Source of the DNA: SXNM01 sp964586155
Lineage (GTDB): Bacteria; Myxococcota_A; UBA9042
Length of the DNA: 64,000 nt
Assembly (NCBI GenBank): GCA_964586155.1
Contig: CAZPHC010000022.1
Coordinates: 1 to 64,000, forward strand
Direction of reading: 5' to 3'
The translations under genes and the position numbers were made by a program. Numbering within the stretch: the first letter of the stretch is position 1; every line of letters begins with the position of its first letter. Shown piece by piece: positions 49,002-57,799 of the stretch. A model generated the notes under the pieces. It did not search any database. It was not told the origin of the DNA and saw only the letters and a list, made by a program, of their open reading frames with translations.

Positions 49002-50270
49002 GTGCACCTGGACGCCAAGGGGGCACGCTTGCCGCTTCACCTCGATCCCCACGAGCCCGGATGGCTGTCGCGTTGGCTGCGCCACGCCTTCATCGCCGAC
49101 GATCTGGGCGATCTCGACGTGGACGCCGCCCTCGACGCCTGGCTCCAGACCAGCCCGGACGCGCCGGGCGTCGGCAGCCGCGCGCTGATCGCCTGGCTGT
49201 GTCGCCTGCGGCTGGCGGCGCCTCGGTCCGCCGACGCGCGCCTGGATGCCCTGCGCTTTGCCCTGGCCTTGAGCTGGCTCGCCGACTGCACCGCCGCTAC
49301 GGCGCCGATCGTCGCGGCGATCCAGCGTCACGAGCGCGGCGTGGTCGAAGGCACGACCTCCAAGCGCGGCCTCGACGCGGCGCTCGACGCCCTGGGCCGG
49401 ACCCTGGCCGTCCGCGTCGCCGACGGCGTCGAGGGCTGGTTGGCAGCGGCGACGCTGGCGACCGTCGCGGCCGCCGAGGCCCGGGCGATGTCGCGCCTGC
49501 TGGTGCTCGCGGCCCGCGACAGCATCGATCCGGCGGCCATCGCCGAGATGACCGCCAACATCGAGACCGATCGGCTCGCGATCCTCGAGGCCTTGATCGG
49601 CGTGGTCCGCGCCGACCAGGTGGTGGACGCCCGCGAACGGCGCCTGCTCGAGGTCGCCGCGCGCGCCGTCGGCACCCAGCCCGGCAAGGCGCGTGTCATC
49701 TGGCAGCTCGTGCACGGCGGCGGCGAAGACCTCGACTGCATCGCCACGGCGCTGCCGAGCCCGAAGGAGCGGCGGCGCCTGCTGCTGCTGCTGGAGCTGA
49801 CGGCGCTGGCCGACGGCGAGGTCGATCAGCGCGAGACGGCCTGGATCCACGCCGTCGAGGCCGCGCTCGGCACCTCTGAGCAAGAGGGGCTCGCGGCCCA
49901 CGCCGAGCTGCTGGCACACGCCCAGGCGACGCAGGCGATGACCGGCGCGCTGGGCCAGGTGCCGCTCGCCGACGCCGCCAGCCGTCGCGTCGAGCGGCGC
50001 ATCCGCGGCGTGTTGCGCGTGCACGGACGGGCCATCCGCAAGGAGATCCAGGAGACCGGCGAGCTGTTGGCCCTGCTCGGGGCGGCGACGCAGCGCCCCC
50101 TGACCGACGAGGAGTCGGCGACAATGCGCAAGCAGCTGCTGGATCTCTGCCGCTCGGTGCCGGCGTTGGCCATCTTCGCCGCGCCCGGCGGTGCGCTGCT
50201 GCTGCCGATCCTCATCCGGGTGCTGCCGTTCTCGCTGACGCCGTCGAGCTTCCAGGACGACGGCCTGTAG
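49002..50270 (+). CDS. TerB-like / LETM1-like domain protein
   Basis: A 422-residue, largely helical, probably cytoplasmic protein. Two TerB-like segments are seen: RADQVVDARERRLLEVAARAV (~residues 205-225) and LTALADGEVDQRETAWIHAVE (~265-285), the acidic D-G-x-x-D-x-x-E pattern of tellurite-resistance TerB. The C-terminus, EESATMRKQLLDLCRSVPAL then LLLPILIRVLPFSLTPSSF, resembles the LETM1 ribosome-binding-like domain of bacterial LETM1-related proteins. The start is a GTG with no clear SD; TTG at 49029 is possible. Not linked to other ter genes. Function unknown; perhaps metal- or membrane-stress sensing. Confidence 0.7.
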   Translation: MHLDAKGARLPLHLDPHEPGWLSRWLRHAFIADDLGDLDVDAALDAWLQTSPDAPGVGSRALIAWLCRLRLAAPRSADARLDALRFALALSWLADCTAATAPIVAAIQRHERGVVEGTTSKRGLDAALDALGRTLAVRVADGVEGWLAAATLATVAAAEARAMSRLLVLAARDSIDPAAIAEMTANIETDRLAILEALIGVVRADQVVDARERRLLEVAARAVGTQPGKARVIWQLVHGGGEDLDCIATALPSPKERRRLLLLLELTALADGEVDQRETAWIHAVEAALGTSEQEGLAAHAELLAHAQATQAMTGALGQVPLADAASRRVERRIRGVLRVHGRAIRKEIQETGELLALLGAATQRPLTDEESATMRKQLLDLCRSVPALAIFAAPGGALLLPILIRVLPFSLTPSSFQDDGL

Positions 50271-50284
50271 CGTCGCGGACATCG

Positions 50285-50313
50285 TTGACGGCACCCCGCC
50301 CGGGCGGCACCCT
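50285..50313 (+). promoter_or_regulatory. Candidate promoter of the carbamoyltransferase cassette
   Basis: TTGACG (50285-50290; 5 of 6 matches) is followed after 17 bp by CACCCT (50308-50313), the same -10-like box as at 33875. GGAGGA and ATG 50340 follow. The -10 match is weak. Confidence 0.35.
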
Positions 50314-50339
50314 ACGCGGCCCGCGGAGGACCCAGAACC

Positions 50340-51527
50340 ATGGCCGAATCTCATTCCTGGCAGAAGCGCTTGGCGCTGCTCTCCGTGTCGATGCTGGTCT
50401 CGTTCGCCATGGCCGAGCTCGCCGTGCGCCTGCTGACCAAGGTGGACCCGCGCTTCTACAACGACGCCGACACCCAGCTGCACATCACGCCGGACACCGA
50501 CAACCCCAAGGACAACCCGTTCCAGCTGCCGATGGGCTACCACACGACGCGAACATCGACCGACGCCAAGCACGTCGGCTTCGCCACGCACTTCAACAGC
50601 CACGGCATGCGCGATCCGGCGGAGTACAGCTTCGCCAAGCCCGCGAACACGCGCCGCGTGATGCTGCTCGGTGACTCGGTGATCTTCGGCCACGTCGACG
50701 AGCCGCAGCGCCTGCCGCCCGCGCTGCGCCGCGCGCTCGAGAAGCGCCTGCCCGGGCAGAAGGTCGAGACGCCGGCATTTTCCTGCCCAGGCTGGGACTT
50801 CGTCTCGTACCTGCTGATGATGCAGCAGGCCGTCTCCAAGTTCGAGGTCGACGACGTGGTGGTCGGCGTCGTGCTCAACGACCTGACCGGCGGCAGCGCG
50901 CCGATCACCGCCGACGGCAAGATCGACCTCGAGCGCCTGCGCCAGCCGCCCGAGCCGACGGTCTCGTTGAACGCGGCGGCCCGCGCCGTCGCGCGCCATT
51001 CCGCGCTGATCACGGCGCTGGTCTGGGCGAGCAAGGGCTTCTACGCCCGCAGCCGCACGCTGGAGCCGACGCTGGCCAAGCTGACCGAGGGCGAGCACGC
51101 GTTCGACAGCGAGGTCGCGGCGCTCGAGAGCGGCTTCGCCTGGCTGGCCAAGACCTGTCGCGATCGCGGGATCCGCTGCCTCGTCGTCAGCTTCCCCTAC
51201 GGCCCGCAGCTCGAGGAGGCCTTGGCGCGCCAGGTCATCGAGTCGTGGTTCGGCAAGACCTACGCGCCGAGCGTGGTCAACGACGGCCCGCAGAAGGCGC
51301 TGGCGGCCCTGTGCAGCAAGGTCGGCCTCGAGTTCCTCGACTTCGTGCCGATCTACCGCGCCGCCGGTGACGTCGCCTCGCTCTTCTTCGACACGCCCGA
51401 GGGCCGCATCGACTACGTCCACCTCTCGGCCCGCGGCAACGAGGTCTCGGCCGAGGCCATCGCCGATCGCCTCGTCGCTCCGCCCCCAGTCCTGCCCTCG
51501 GCCGCGACCGCGACCGTCTCGCCCTGA
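50340..51527 (+). CDS. Membrane-anchored SGNH/GDSL hydrolase of the carbamoyltransferase cassette
   Basis: A 395-residue protein with one N-terminal helix (LALLSVSMLVSFAMAELAV) and an exported SGNH domain. Block I is VMLLGDSVIFGHVD (~residue 107), VVLNDLTG supplies the Asn, and IDYVHLSARG the Asp-x-x-His. HFNSHGMRDPAEY in front is typical of the group found next to NodU-type carbamoyltransferases. GGAGGA lies 9 nt before the ATG. As first gene of the four-gene cassette it may add or remove an acyl or carbamoyl ester on a surface glycan; this is inference. Confidence 0.88.
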   Translation: MAESHSWQKRLALLSVSMLVSFAMAELAVRLLTKVDPRFYNDADTQLHITPDTDNPKDNPFQLPMGYHTTRTSTDAKHVGFATHFNSHGMRDPAEYSFAKPANTRRVMLLGDSVIFGHVDEPQRLPPALRRALEKRLPGQKVETPAFSCPGWDFVSYLLMMQQAVSKFEVDDVVVGVVLNDLTGGSAPITADGKIDLERLRQPPEPTVSLNAAARAVARHSALITALVWASKGFYARSRTLEPTLAKLTEGEHAFDSEVAALESGFAWLAKTCRDRGIRCLVVSFPYGPQLEEALARQVIESWFGKTYAPSVVNDGPQKALAALCSKVGLEFLDFVPIYRAAGDVASLFFDTPEGRIDYVHLSARGNEVSAEAIADRLVAPPPVLPSAATATVSP

Positions 51528-51672
51528 TCCCGGATGGCCGCGGCCACGCCGACGACGCAGCGCGGGCAGGCCTCGCGTTGATCCTTGCGGGCTCCTGTGG
51601 CACCTCTACGCCGCTCGACCCCAGATTGGCCGCGGCTCGACCGCAGCATGACCGCAGATCCCGGAGCCCATG

Positions 51673-52191
51673 ATGTCACACAGCCCCAACGCCGCGACGC
51701 AGGCAGCGCCCCTGGGCCCGGCCCCTCGCAGCCGCCCCGAGGCGGAACGGATCTCGTGGACATGGCAGGGCCGGGAGCAAGCGAGCCGCAACGCCGAAGC
51801 CGCCCGTAGCGCCGCGCTGCGCAAGAAGGGCCTGCTGCAAGGAGCCATCGGCCTCGCGATCGCCGGCCTGCTCTACGGCCTCGGCCACCCGACGTTGGCC
51901 ACCGTCGCCGGCGCGCTCGCGTCGCTGACGGCGCTGCTGGCGATCGTCTCGCCGACCGGCGCGTTCGTGCGCGTCGAGTCGCTGCTGGCCCGATTTGGCG
52001 GCCTCGTCGGCGTCGTCGTGACGTGGCTCGTGATGATGCCGATCTTCGTCTTCTTCTTCGTGCCGTTCGGGCTGCTGTTCCGCCGCGGCACCAGCGACAA
52101 GATGCAGCGGGTGCTCGATCCGCAGGCGAAGAGCTACTGGCGTCGCCGCGACGACACCCTCGGCGGCGAGCGTCACCTCTCGCAATTCTGA
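51673..52191 (+). CDS. SxtJ-like small membrane protein
   Basis: A 172-residue protein with a Pro-rich cytoplasmic start and three hydrophobic helices (about residues 55-73, 74-95 and 107-137; the last includes VVVTWLVMMPIFVFFFVPFG). The end FRRGTSDKMQRVLDPQAKSYW matches SxtJ-type proteins that accompany carbamoyltransferases, named from saxitoxin clusters but of unknown function. Tandem ATGs occur at 51670 and 51673; the second is favoured by GGAG 6 nt upstream. It precedes the carbamoyltransferase by 87 bp. Confidence 0.85.
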   Translation: MSHSPNAATQAAPLGPAPRSRPEAERISWTWQGREQASRNAEAARSAALRKKGLLQGAIGLAIAGLLYGLGHPTLATVAGALASLTALLAIVSPTGAFVRVESLLARFGGLVGVVVTWLVMMPIFVFFFVPFGLLFRRGTSDKMQRVLDPQAKSYWRRRDDTLGGERHLSQF

Positions 52192-52278
52192 TCACGACGC
52201 CCGACCGTCGCACCTCGTGTGCCACGGCTCCGGGCGCATCGTGGCAACGGCAAGCCCGGACGGGCGCAGGACCATCCA

Positions 52279-54117
52279 GTGAAAGTCCTCGGAATCAGCT
52301 GCTACTACCACGACTCCGCCGCCGCCATCCTGGTCGATGGCGAGATCGTGGCCGCCGCGCAGGAAGAGCGCTTCACCCGCAAGAAGCACGACCCGGGCTT
52401 CCCGCACGAGGCGGTCAAGTACTGCCTCGCCGAGGCCGGGATCCCGGCGGGCCAAGGTCCCGACATCGTGGTCTTCTACGAGAAGCCGCTGCTGACCTTC
52501 CATCGCCTGCTCGAGACCTACTTCTCGGTCGCGCCCAAGGGCGTGCAGTCCTTCTTGCAGGCGCTGCCGGTGTGGATGACCGACAAGCTCTGGATCGAGC
52601 CGAACATCAAGGACGAGCTCGCCAGATGCGGCATCCCGGCCCCGGAGCAGATCTACTTCCCGGAGCACCACGAGAGCCACGCCGCGAGCGCGTTCTACCC
52701 GAGCCCCTTCCACGAGGCCGCGGTGCTCACGCTCGACGGCGTCGGCGAGTGGGCCTGCGCGACGATCTCGGTCGGCGAGGGCCACACGCTGCGCATCCTC
52801 GAGCAGCTCGACTTCCCGCACTCGCTCGGCCTGCTCTACAGCGCGGTGACGTACTTCTGCGGCTTCAAGGTCAACAGCGGCGAGTACAAGCTCATGGGCC
52901 TCGCCCCCTACGGCAAGCCCGTCTACGCCGACGTCATCCGCGACAACCTGCTCGACGTCAAAGAGGACGGCAGCTTCCGCCTCAAGATGGAGTACTTCGG
53001 TTACCTCGACGACCTGAAGATGACCAACGACCGCTTCGCCGCGCTCTTTGGCGGGCCGGCACGGGATCCCGAGTCGAAGATCACGCGCCGCGAGATGAAC
53101 CTCGCCGCCAGCATCCAGCTCGTCACCGAGGAGCTCGTGCTCAAGATCGCGCGGCATGCCCGCGAGCTGACGGGCAAGCGCTACCTCTGCCTCGCCGGCG
53201 GCGTGGCGCTCAACTGCGTCGCCAACGGCAAGCTGCTGCGCTCGGGCATCTTCGACGACATCTGGATCCAGCCCGCGGCGGGCGACGCGGGCGGCGCCCT
53301 CGGCTGCGCGCTGACGGTCTGGCACAACACGCTCGGCAAGGAGCGCGTCTCGGACGACCGCACCGACAAGATGCGCGGCAGCTACCTGGGCCCGAGCTTC
53401 AGCAACGAGAACATCCGCGCCTACCTCGACGCCCACGGCTACGTCTACCGCGAGCTCAGCGACGAGGAATGGGCGCCGACGGTGGCCGAGGTGCTGGCGG
53501 GCGAGAACGTCGTCGGCCTGATGCAGGGGCGCATGGAGTACGGCCCGCGCTCGCTCGGCGGCCGCAGCATCATCGGCGACGCGCGCAGCCCGAAGATGCA
53601 GTCGGTGATGAACCAGAAGATCAAGTACCGCGAAAGCTTCCGCCCGTTCGCGCCGAGCGTGCTCGAAGAGCGCAACAGCGACTACTTCGAGATCGATCGT
53701 CCGAGCCCGTACATGTTGCTCGTGGCGCCGGTGCGCAAGGAGCGCTGCATCCCGCTGCAGGGCGACGAGGACCAGGTCGACGAGCTGCTGCAGGTCGTCA
53801 ACCGCCTGCGCAGCGACATCCCGTCGGTGACGCACGTCGACTACAGCGCGCGCATCCAGACCGTGAGCAAGGCGACCAACCCGCGCTACCACGCCGTCAT
53901 CTCGGAGTTCGAGAAGCTGACGGGCTACGGCGTCATCATCAACACCAGCTTCAACGTGCGCGGCGAACCGATCATCTGCACGCCCGAGGACGCCTTCCGC
54001 TGCTTCATGCGCACCGAGATGGACTACCTCGTTCTCGAGAACTTCTTGCTGCACAAGAAGGATCAGCCCAAGTGGCAGGACAAGGAGAACTGGCGCGAGG
54101 TCTTCGTCCTCGACTGA
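52279..54117 (+). CDS. NodU/CmcH family carbamoyltransferase
   Basis: A 612-residue O-carbamoyltransferase that uses carbamoyl phosphate and ATP to make carbamoyl-adenylate and carbamoylate a hydroxyl. The Kae1-like N-terminal domain begins GISCYYHDSAAAILVDG with AQEERFTRKKHD, and has the metal-binding HHESHAASAF (~residue 135). The C-terminal YrdC-like domain includes MEYGPRSLGGRSI, and NTSFNVRGEPIICTP near residue 555. GTG 52279 has AGGA 7 nt upstream; the 20 residues before it lack family similarity. The neighbours (SGNH hydrolase, SxtJ-like, DUF5989) define a recurring cassette. The acceptor is unknown. Confidence 0.94.
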   Translation: MKVLGISCYYHDSAAAILVDGEIVAAAQEERFTRKKHDPGFPHEAVKYCLAEAGIPAGQGPDIVVFYEKPLLTFHRLLETYFSVAPKGVQSFLQALPVWMTDKLWIEPNIKDELARCGIPAPEQIYFPEHHESHAASAFYPSPFHEAAVLTLDGVGEWACATISVGEGHTLRILEQLDFPHSLGLLYSAVTYFCGFKVNSGEYKLMGLAPYGKPVYADVIRDNLLDVKEDGSFRLKMEYFGYLDDLKMTNDRFAALFGGPARDPESKITRREMNLAASIQLVTEELVLKIARHARELTGKRYLCLAGGVALNCVANGKLLRSGIFDDIWIQPAAGDAGGALGCALTVWHNTLGKERVSDDRTDKMRGSYLGPSFSNENIRAYLDAHGYVYRELSDEEWAPTVAEVLAGENVVGLMQGRMEYGPRSLGGRSIIGDARSPKMQSVMNQKIKYRESFRPFAPSVLEERNSDYFEIDRPSPYMLLVAPVRKERCIPLQGDEDQVDELLQVVNRLRSDIPSVTHVDYSARIQTVSKATNPRYHAVISEFEKLTGYGVIINTSFNVRGEPIICTPEDAFRCFMRTEMDYLVLENFLLHKKDQPKWQDKENWREVFVLD

Positions 54118-54277
54118 TCGGTCTGGACGCGATCGTCGGCGGGTGGCGCCGTCGCGGATTGACCGGTGCCGGTCGAGGCGGCTAACTACGAGATGTGGCC
54201 TGGCGCGACGCGGCCAAGGGCGACGCGGCCATGAGGCGCGGCGCGACGGGCACGGCGCGACGGCGGGGAGATCGACG

Positions 54278-54442
54278 ATGGGCAAGCTCGCGCACAGCGG
54301 AAAACTGCTCGGACAAATCTGGCAGTTCGCCAAGCAGAACAAGGTCTACTGGCTCGTGCCGCTGGTGATCACGATGCTGATCGCGGGCCTGCTGGTGGTC
54401 GCGTCACAGAGCGCGGCGCCGTTCATCTACACGCTGTTCTAG
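54278..54442 (+). CDS. DUF5989 family small membrane protein, 54 aa
   Basis: A 54-residue protein with an amphipathic start (MGKLAHSGKLLGQIWQFAKQ) and one membrane helix (WLVPLVITMLIAGLLVVAS), ending FIYTLF. Length and sequence match DUF5989 proteins that regularly sit next to NodU-type carbamoyltransferases. GGGGAG lies 7 nt before the ATG. Likely a membrane partner of the SxtJ-like protein or carbamoyltransferase. Confidence 0.88.
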   Translation: MGKLAHSGKLLGQIWQFAKQNKVYWLVPLVITMLIAGLLVVASQSAAPFIYTLF

Positions 54443-54521
54443 CCGCCGCTCCAGCCGCCTGCGCTGCGCTCTGGCACGAGCCGAACGCCCGGTCGGAACG
54501 CGTTGGTTTCTGTTCGACTGC

Positions 54522-54550
54522 CTGACACACGCGACGAAACGGTCTAGACT
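54522..54550 (+). promoter_or_regulatory. Candidate pntAB promoter
   Basis: CTGACA (54522-54527; 5 of 6) and TAGACT (54545-54550; 4 of 6) are 17 bp apart in a locally less GC-rich stretch, 40 nt upstream of the pntA ATG. One of the best sigma-70-like matches in the window. Confidence 0.5.
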
Positions 54551-54589
54551 CTTGGCGCTGCCCGCCCGGGCCGCGTGCAGGAGGCCCGT

Positions 54590-56296
54590 ATGCGCGTCGT
54601 CGTCCCCAAGGAAGTCCGCCCCGGCGAGACCCGCGTCGCCGCCACCGCCGACAGCGTCGCGCAGCTCCTCAAGATGGGCTTCTCGGTCGCGATCGAGGCC
54701 GGCGCGGGCGTCGCTGCCGGCGTGACGGACGACGACTACGCGGCCGCCGGTGCGACGATCGTCGCCGAGACGCGCGAGCTCTGGGCCCAGGGTGACCTCG
54801 TGCTCAAGATCGCGCCGCCGACGAGGCATCCGGCGCTGGGCGTCGACGAAGCGGAGCTGCTGCGCGAAGGCGCGATGATCGCGACCTTCATCCAGGCCGA
54901 CCTGAACCCGGACCTGCTGCCGGCCCTGGCCCGGCGCCGGGCGACCGTGCTCGCGATGGAGAAGGTGCCGCGCATCACCCGCGCGCAGAAGATGGACGCG
55001 TTGAGCTCGATGGCGAACCTCGCCGGCTACCGCGCCATCGTCGAGGCCGCCGGCCTGTTCGGCAGCTTCTTCTGCGGCCAGTTCACCGCCGCGGGCAAGG
55101 TGCCGCCGGCACGTGTGCTCGTCATCGGCGCCGGCGTCGCCGGCCTGGCCGCCATCGGCGCCGCGCGTGGCCTCGGCGCCGAGGTCCGCGCCTTCGATAC
55201 GCGCGCGGCCGCCCGCGAGCAGGTCGAGTCGATGGGCGCGTCCTTCTTGGAGGTGATGGTCCAGGAGGACGGCGACGGCGGCGGCGGCTACGCCAAGGTC
55301 ATGAGCCAGGCCTTCATCGACGCCGAGATGGCGCTGTTCCGCGCCCAGGCCCGCGAGGTCGACATCGTCGTGACGACGGCGCTGATCCCCGGTCGCAAGG
55401 CACCGAAGCTCTGGCTCGCCGACATGGTCGAGTCGATGAAGCCTGGCTCGATCGTCGTCGACCTGGCCGCGAGCCACGGCGGCAACTGCGATCTGACGGT
55501 GCCGGGCGAGCACGTCGTCCACGGCGGCGTCCACATCCTTGGCGCCACCGACCTGACGCAGAAGATGGCGCCGATCGCCAGCCGCCTCTACGCCCGCAAC
55601 CTCACGCACCTGCTCGACGATCTGACCAAGGACGGCGAGGTCATCCTGGACCCGATGGACGACGTCGTGCGCGGCGCCGTCCTGCAGATCGACGGCGTCG
55701 CGCCGACCTGGCCCGAGAAGGAGGCTGTCGTCGCGCCGTCGGCGCCACAAGCAGCGCCAGCGGCGAGCGCCAGCACCTCGACGTCGGCCAGCGCGGCCAA
55801 GCCCGATCGCCCCGCGCGCCCCGCCCCACCAGCCAAGGCAGGCCACGGCGGCCACGGCGGCCACGGCGCGCCCGCCGACGCCGGCGACGGCAAGCTCGGC
55901 ATCTGGCTGGCCAGCGGCGCGGTCGCCGCGCTCGCGGTGCTCTGGATGGCCTTGACCGGCGGCGGTCACGACCAGGCGACGACGGCTTCGGGGCAGGCCT
56001 TCCTGCAACACCTGACGGTCTTCGTGCTCTCGTGCGTCGTCGGCTGGCACGTCGTCTGGAACGTCTCGCCGGCGCTGCACACGCCGCTGATGAGCGTGAC
56101 CAACGCCATCAGCGGCATCATCGTGCTCGGCGGCCTGCTGCACCTGGCCACGGCCAGCCACGGCGACGCGGCGGCGCTCGTCGAGGGCTCTGCGCTGGTC
56201 AAGGGCCTGGGCATCGCCGCCGTCGCGCTCGCGACGATCAACATCGCCGGTGGATTCCTCGTCACGCGCCGCATGCTCGCGATGTTCCGGAAATAG
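54590..56296 (+). CDS. pntA: NAD(P) transhydrogenase subunit alpha
   Basis: Membrane enzyme that uses the proton gradient to reduce NADP+ with NADH. Residues ~1-365 are the NAD-binding domain I (VVVPKEVRPGETRVA, VIGAGVAGLAAIGAARGLGA, ATDLTQKMAPIASRLYARN). A flexible Ala/Ser linker (~380-430) contains a KAGHGGHGGHG His/Gly stretch. Four membrane helices follow (~435-568), including GWHVVWNVSPALHTPLMSVTNAI. Domain I and the helices are fused as in E. coli PntA. ATG 54590 has AGGAGG 5 nt upstream; a GTG at 54575 lies before that SD and is rejected. pntB follows after 9 bp. Confidence 0.95.
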   Translation: MRVVVPKEVRPGETRVAATADSVAQLLKMGFSVAIEAGAGVAAGVTDDDYAAAGATIVAETRELWAQGDLVLKIAPPTRHPALGVDEAELLREGAMIATFIQADLNPDLLPALARRRATVLAMEKVPRITRAQKMDALSSMANLAGYRAIVEAAGLFGSFFCGQFTAAGKVPPARVLVIGAGVAGLAAIGAARGLGAEVRAFDTRAAAREQVESMGASFLEVMVQEDGDGGGGYAKVMSQAFIDAEMALFRAQAREVDIVVTTALIPGRKAPKLWLADMVESMKPGSIVVDLAASHGGNCDLTVPGEHVVHGGVHILGATDLTQKMAPIASRLYARNLTHLLDDLTKDGEVILDPMDDVVRGAVLQIDGVAPTWPEKEAVVAPSAPQAAPAASASTSTSASAAKPDRPARPAPPAKAGHGGHGGHGAPADAGDGKLGIWLASGAVAALAVLWMALTGGGHDQATTASGQAFLQHLTVFVLSCVVGWHVVWNVSPALHTPLMSVTNAISGIIVLGGLLHLATASHGDAAALVEGSALVKGLGIAAVALATINIAGGFLVTRRMLAMFRK

Positions 56297-56305
56297 GGGG
56301 CTGCG

Positions 56306-57703
56306 ATGGACTCGGTACTGGTGTCTGCGGCCTACCTGCTCGCCGCGTTCTTGTTCATCGTCAGCCTGCGCGGCCTGTCGAGCCAGACCACGGCGCGCGC
56401 CGGCAACGTCTACGGCATGATCGGCATGGGTGTCGCGATCCTCGGCACCGTGCTCGCGGCCCGCGGCATGGACCTCGGCGCGGCGGCCCTGGCCCTGATC
56501 CCGGGGGCGATCCTCGGCGCGGTGATGGCCGCCCGGGTCGAGATGACCGCGATGCCCGAGCTGGTCGCGCTGCTGCACAGCTTCGTCGGCGCCGCCGCGG
56601 TGCTGGTCGGCTTCGGCACCTTCGCCGCCGAGGGCTCCGCCGCCACGGGCTCGGTTGTGCTGCTGACCGAGATCCACGTCGACGTCGTCATCGGCGCGAT
56701 CACCTTCACCGGCTCGCTGGTCGCCTTCGGCAAGCTGCGCGGCTCGCTCTCGGGCAAGCCCCTGCTGATGCCCGGGCGTCACGGGCTGAACGCGGCCCTG
56801 GTTCTCGGCACCCTGCTGCTCTGGGGCGCGTCCATCGGCGCGTCGCCTGCGATGGGCTTGCAGCTGCTGCTGGCGTCGAGCGTCGTCGCCGGCGCGATGG
56901 GTGTGCACCTCGTGATGGCCATCGGCGGCGCCGACATGCCGGTGGTCGTCAGCCTGCTGAACTCGTACTCGGGTTGGACCGCGTCGGCGGCTGGCTTCAT
57001 GCTCGGCAACGATCTGCTCATCGTCACGGGCGCCCTGGTCGGCAGCTCCGGCGCGATCCTGAGCTACATCATGTGCCGGGCGATGAACCGCTCGATCTGG
57101 AACGTCGTCTTCGGCGGTTTCGGCGGCGACGCGCCCAAGCCCAGCGGCGCGGCGGCCCCCGTGGCCGTCGGCGAGGTGCGGGAGCTCGACCACGCCCAGG
57201 TCGCCGCGCACCTGTGCGACGCGCGCGAGGTCATCATCGTCCCCGGCTACGGCATGGCCGTGGCGCGCGCCCAGCACGCGGTGCGCAACCTGGTCGAGCA
57301 GCTGCGCAAGCGCGGCACCAGCGTGCGCTTCGCGATCCACCCGGTCGCGGGCCGCCTGCCCGGCCACATGAACGTGCTGCTGGCCGAAGCTGCGGTCCCG
57401 TACGACAACGGGCTCGCGATGGTCGCGATCAACAGGGACCTGCCCTCGACCGATGTCGTCCTGGGCATCGGCGCCAATGACATCGTCAACCCGGCGGCCG
57501 AAGACGATCCCACCTCGCCGATCGCCGGTATGCCGGTGCTGCAGGTCTGGAAGGCCGGCGAGGTCGTGATCCTCAAGCGCTCGCGCGGTGCCGGCTACGC
57601 CGGCATCGACAACCCGTTGTTCTACAAGACCAACGCCGCGATGTTGCTCGGCGACGCCAAGGAATCGGTCGAGAAACTCGTCAGCGCCCTGCCCTCGGCC
57701 TGA
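56306..57703 (+). CDS. pntB: NAD(P) transhydrogenase subunit beta
   Basis: Partner of PntA, 465 residues. The first ~260 residues hold eight or nine membrane helices with GNVYGMIGMGVAILGTV and AIGGADMPVVVSLLNSYSGW, the proton-channel segments. The C-terminal domain III binds NADP(H): VPGYGMAVARAQHAV, HPVAGRLPGHMNVLLAEA and GANDIVNPAAEDDP. Length is normal. AGGGGG precedes the ATG. Co-transcribed with pntA. Confidence 0.97.
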   Translation: MDSVLVSAAYLLAAFLFIVSLRGLSSQTTARAGNVYGMIGMGVAILGTVLAARGMDLGAAALALIPGAILGAVMAARVEMTAMPELVALLHSFVGAAAVLVGFGTFAAEGSAATGSVVLLTEIHVDVVIGAITFTGSLVAFGKLRGSLSGKPLLMPGRHGLNAALVLGTLLLWGASIGASPAMGLQLLLASSVVAGAMGVHLVMAIGGADMPVVVSLLNSYSGWTASAAGFMLGNDLLIVTGALVGSSGAILSYIMCRAMNRSIWNVVFGGFGGDAPKPSGAAAPVAVGEVRELDHAQVAAHLCDAREVIIVPGYGMAVARAQHAVRNLVEQLRKRGTSVRFAIHPVAGRLPGHMNVLLAEAAVPYDNGLAMVAINRDLPSTDVVLGIGANDIVNPAAEDDPTSPIAGMPVLQVWKAGEVVILKRSRGAGYAGIDNPLFYKTNAAMLLGDAKESVEKLVSALPSA

Positions 57704-57764
57704 GCGCGCAGCCTCCCTGGCCGAAGGGGGCCTCCAAGCGGTGCGCCAAGCTGCGCAGTGCGTG

Positions 57765-57793
57765 TTGCCGGGCTCCTGTCGTGCCCCTACACT
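57765..57793 (+). promoter_or_regulatory. Candidate FadL promoter predicting a leaderless mRNA
   Basis: TTGCCG (57765-57770) and TACACT (57788-57793) are 17 bp apart. Only 6 nt separate the -10 box from ATG 57800, so transcription should start at or next to the A of the start codon. No SD lies before that ATG. Confidence 0.45.
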
Positions 57794-57799
57794 CGCGGC

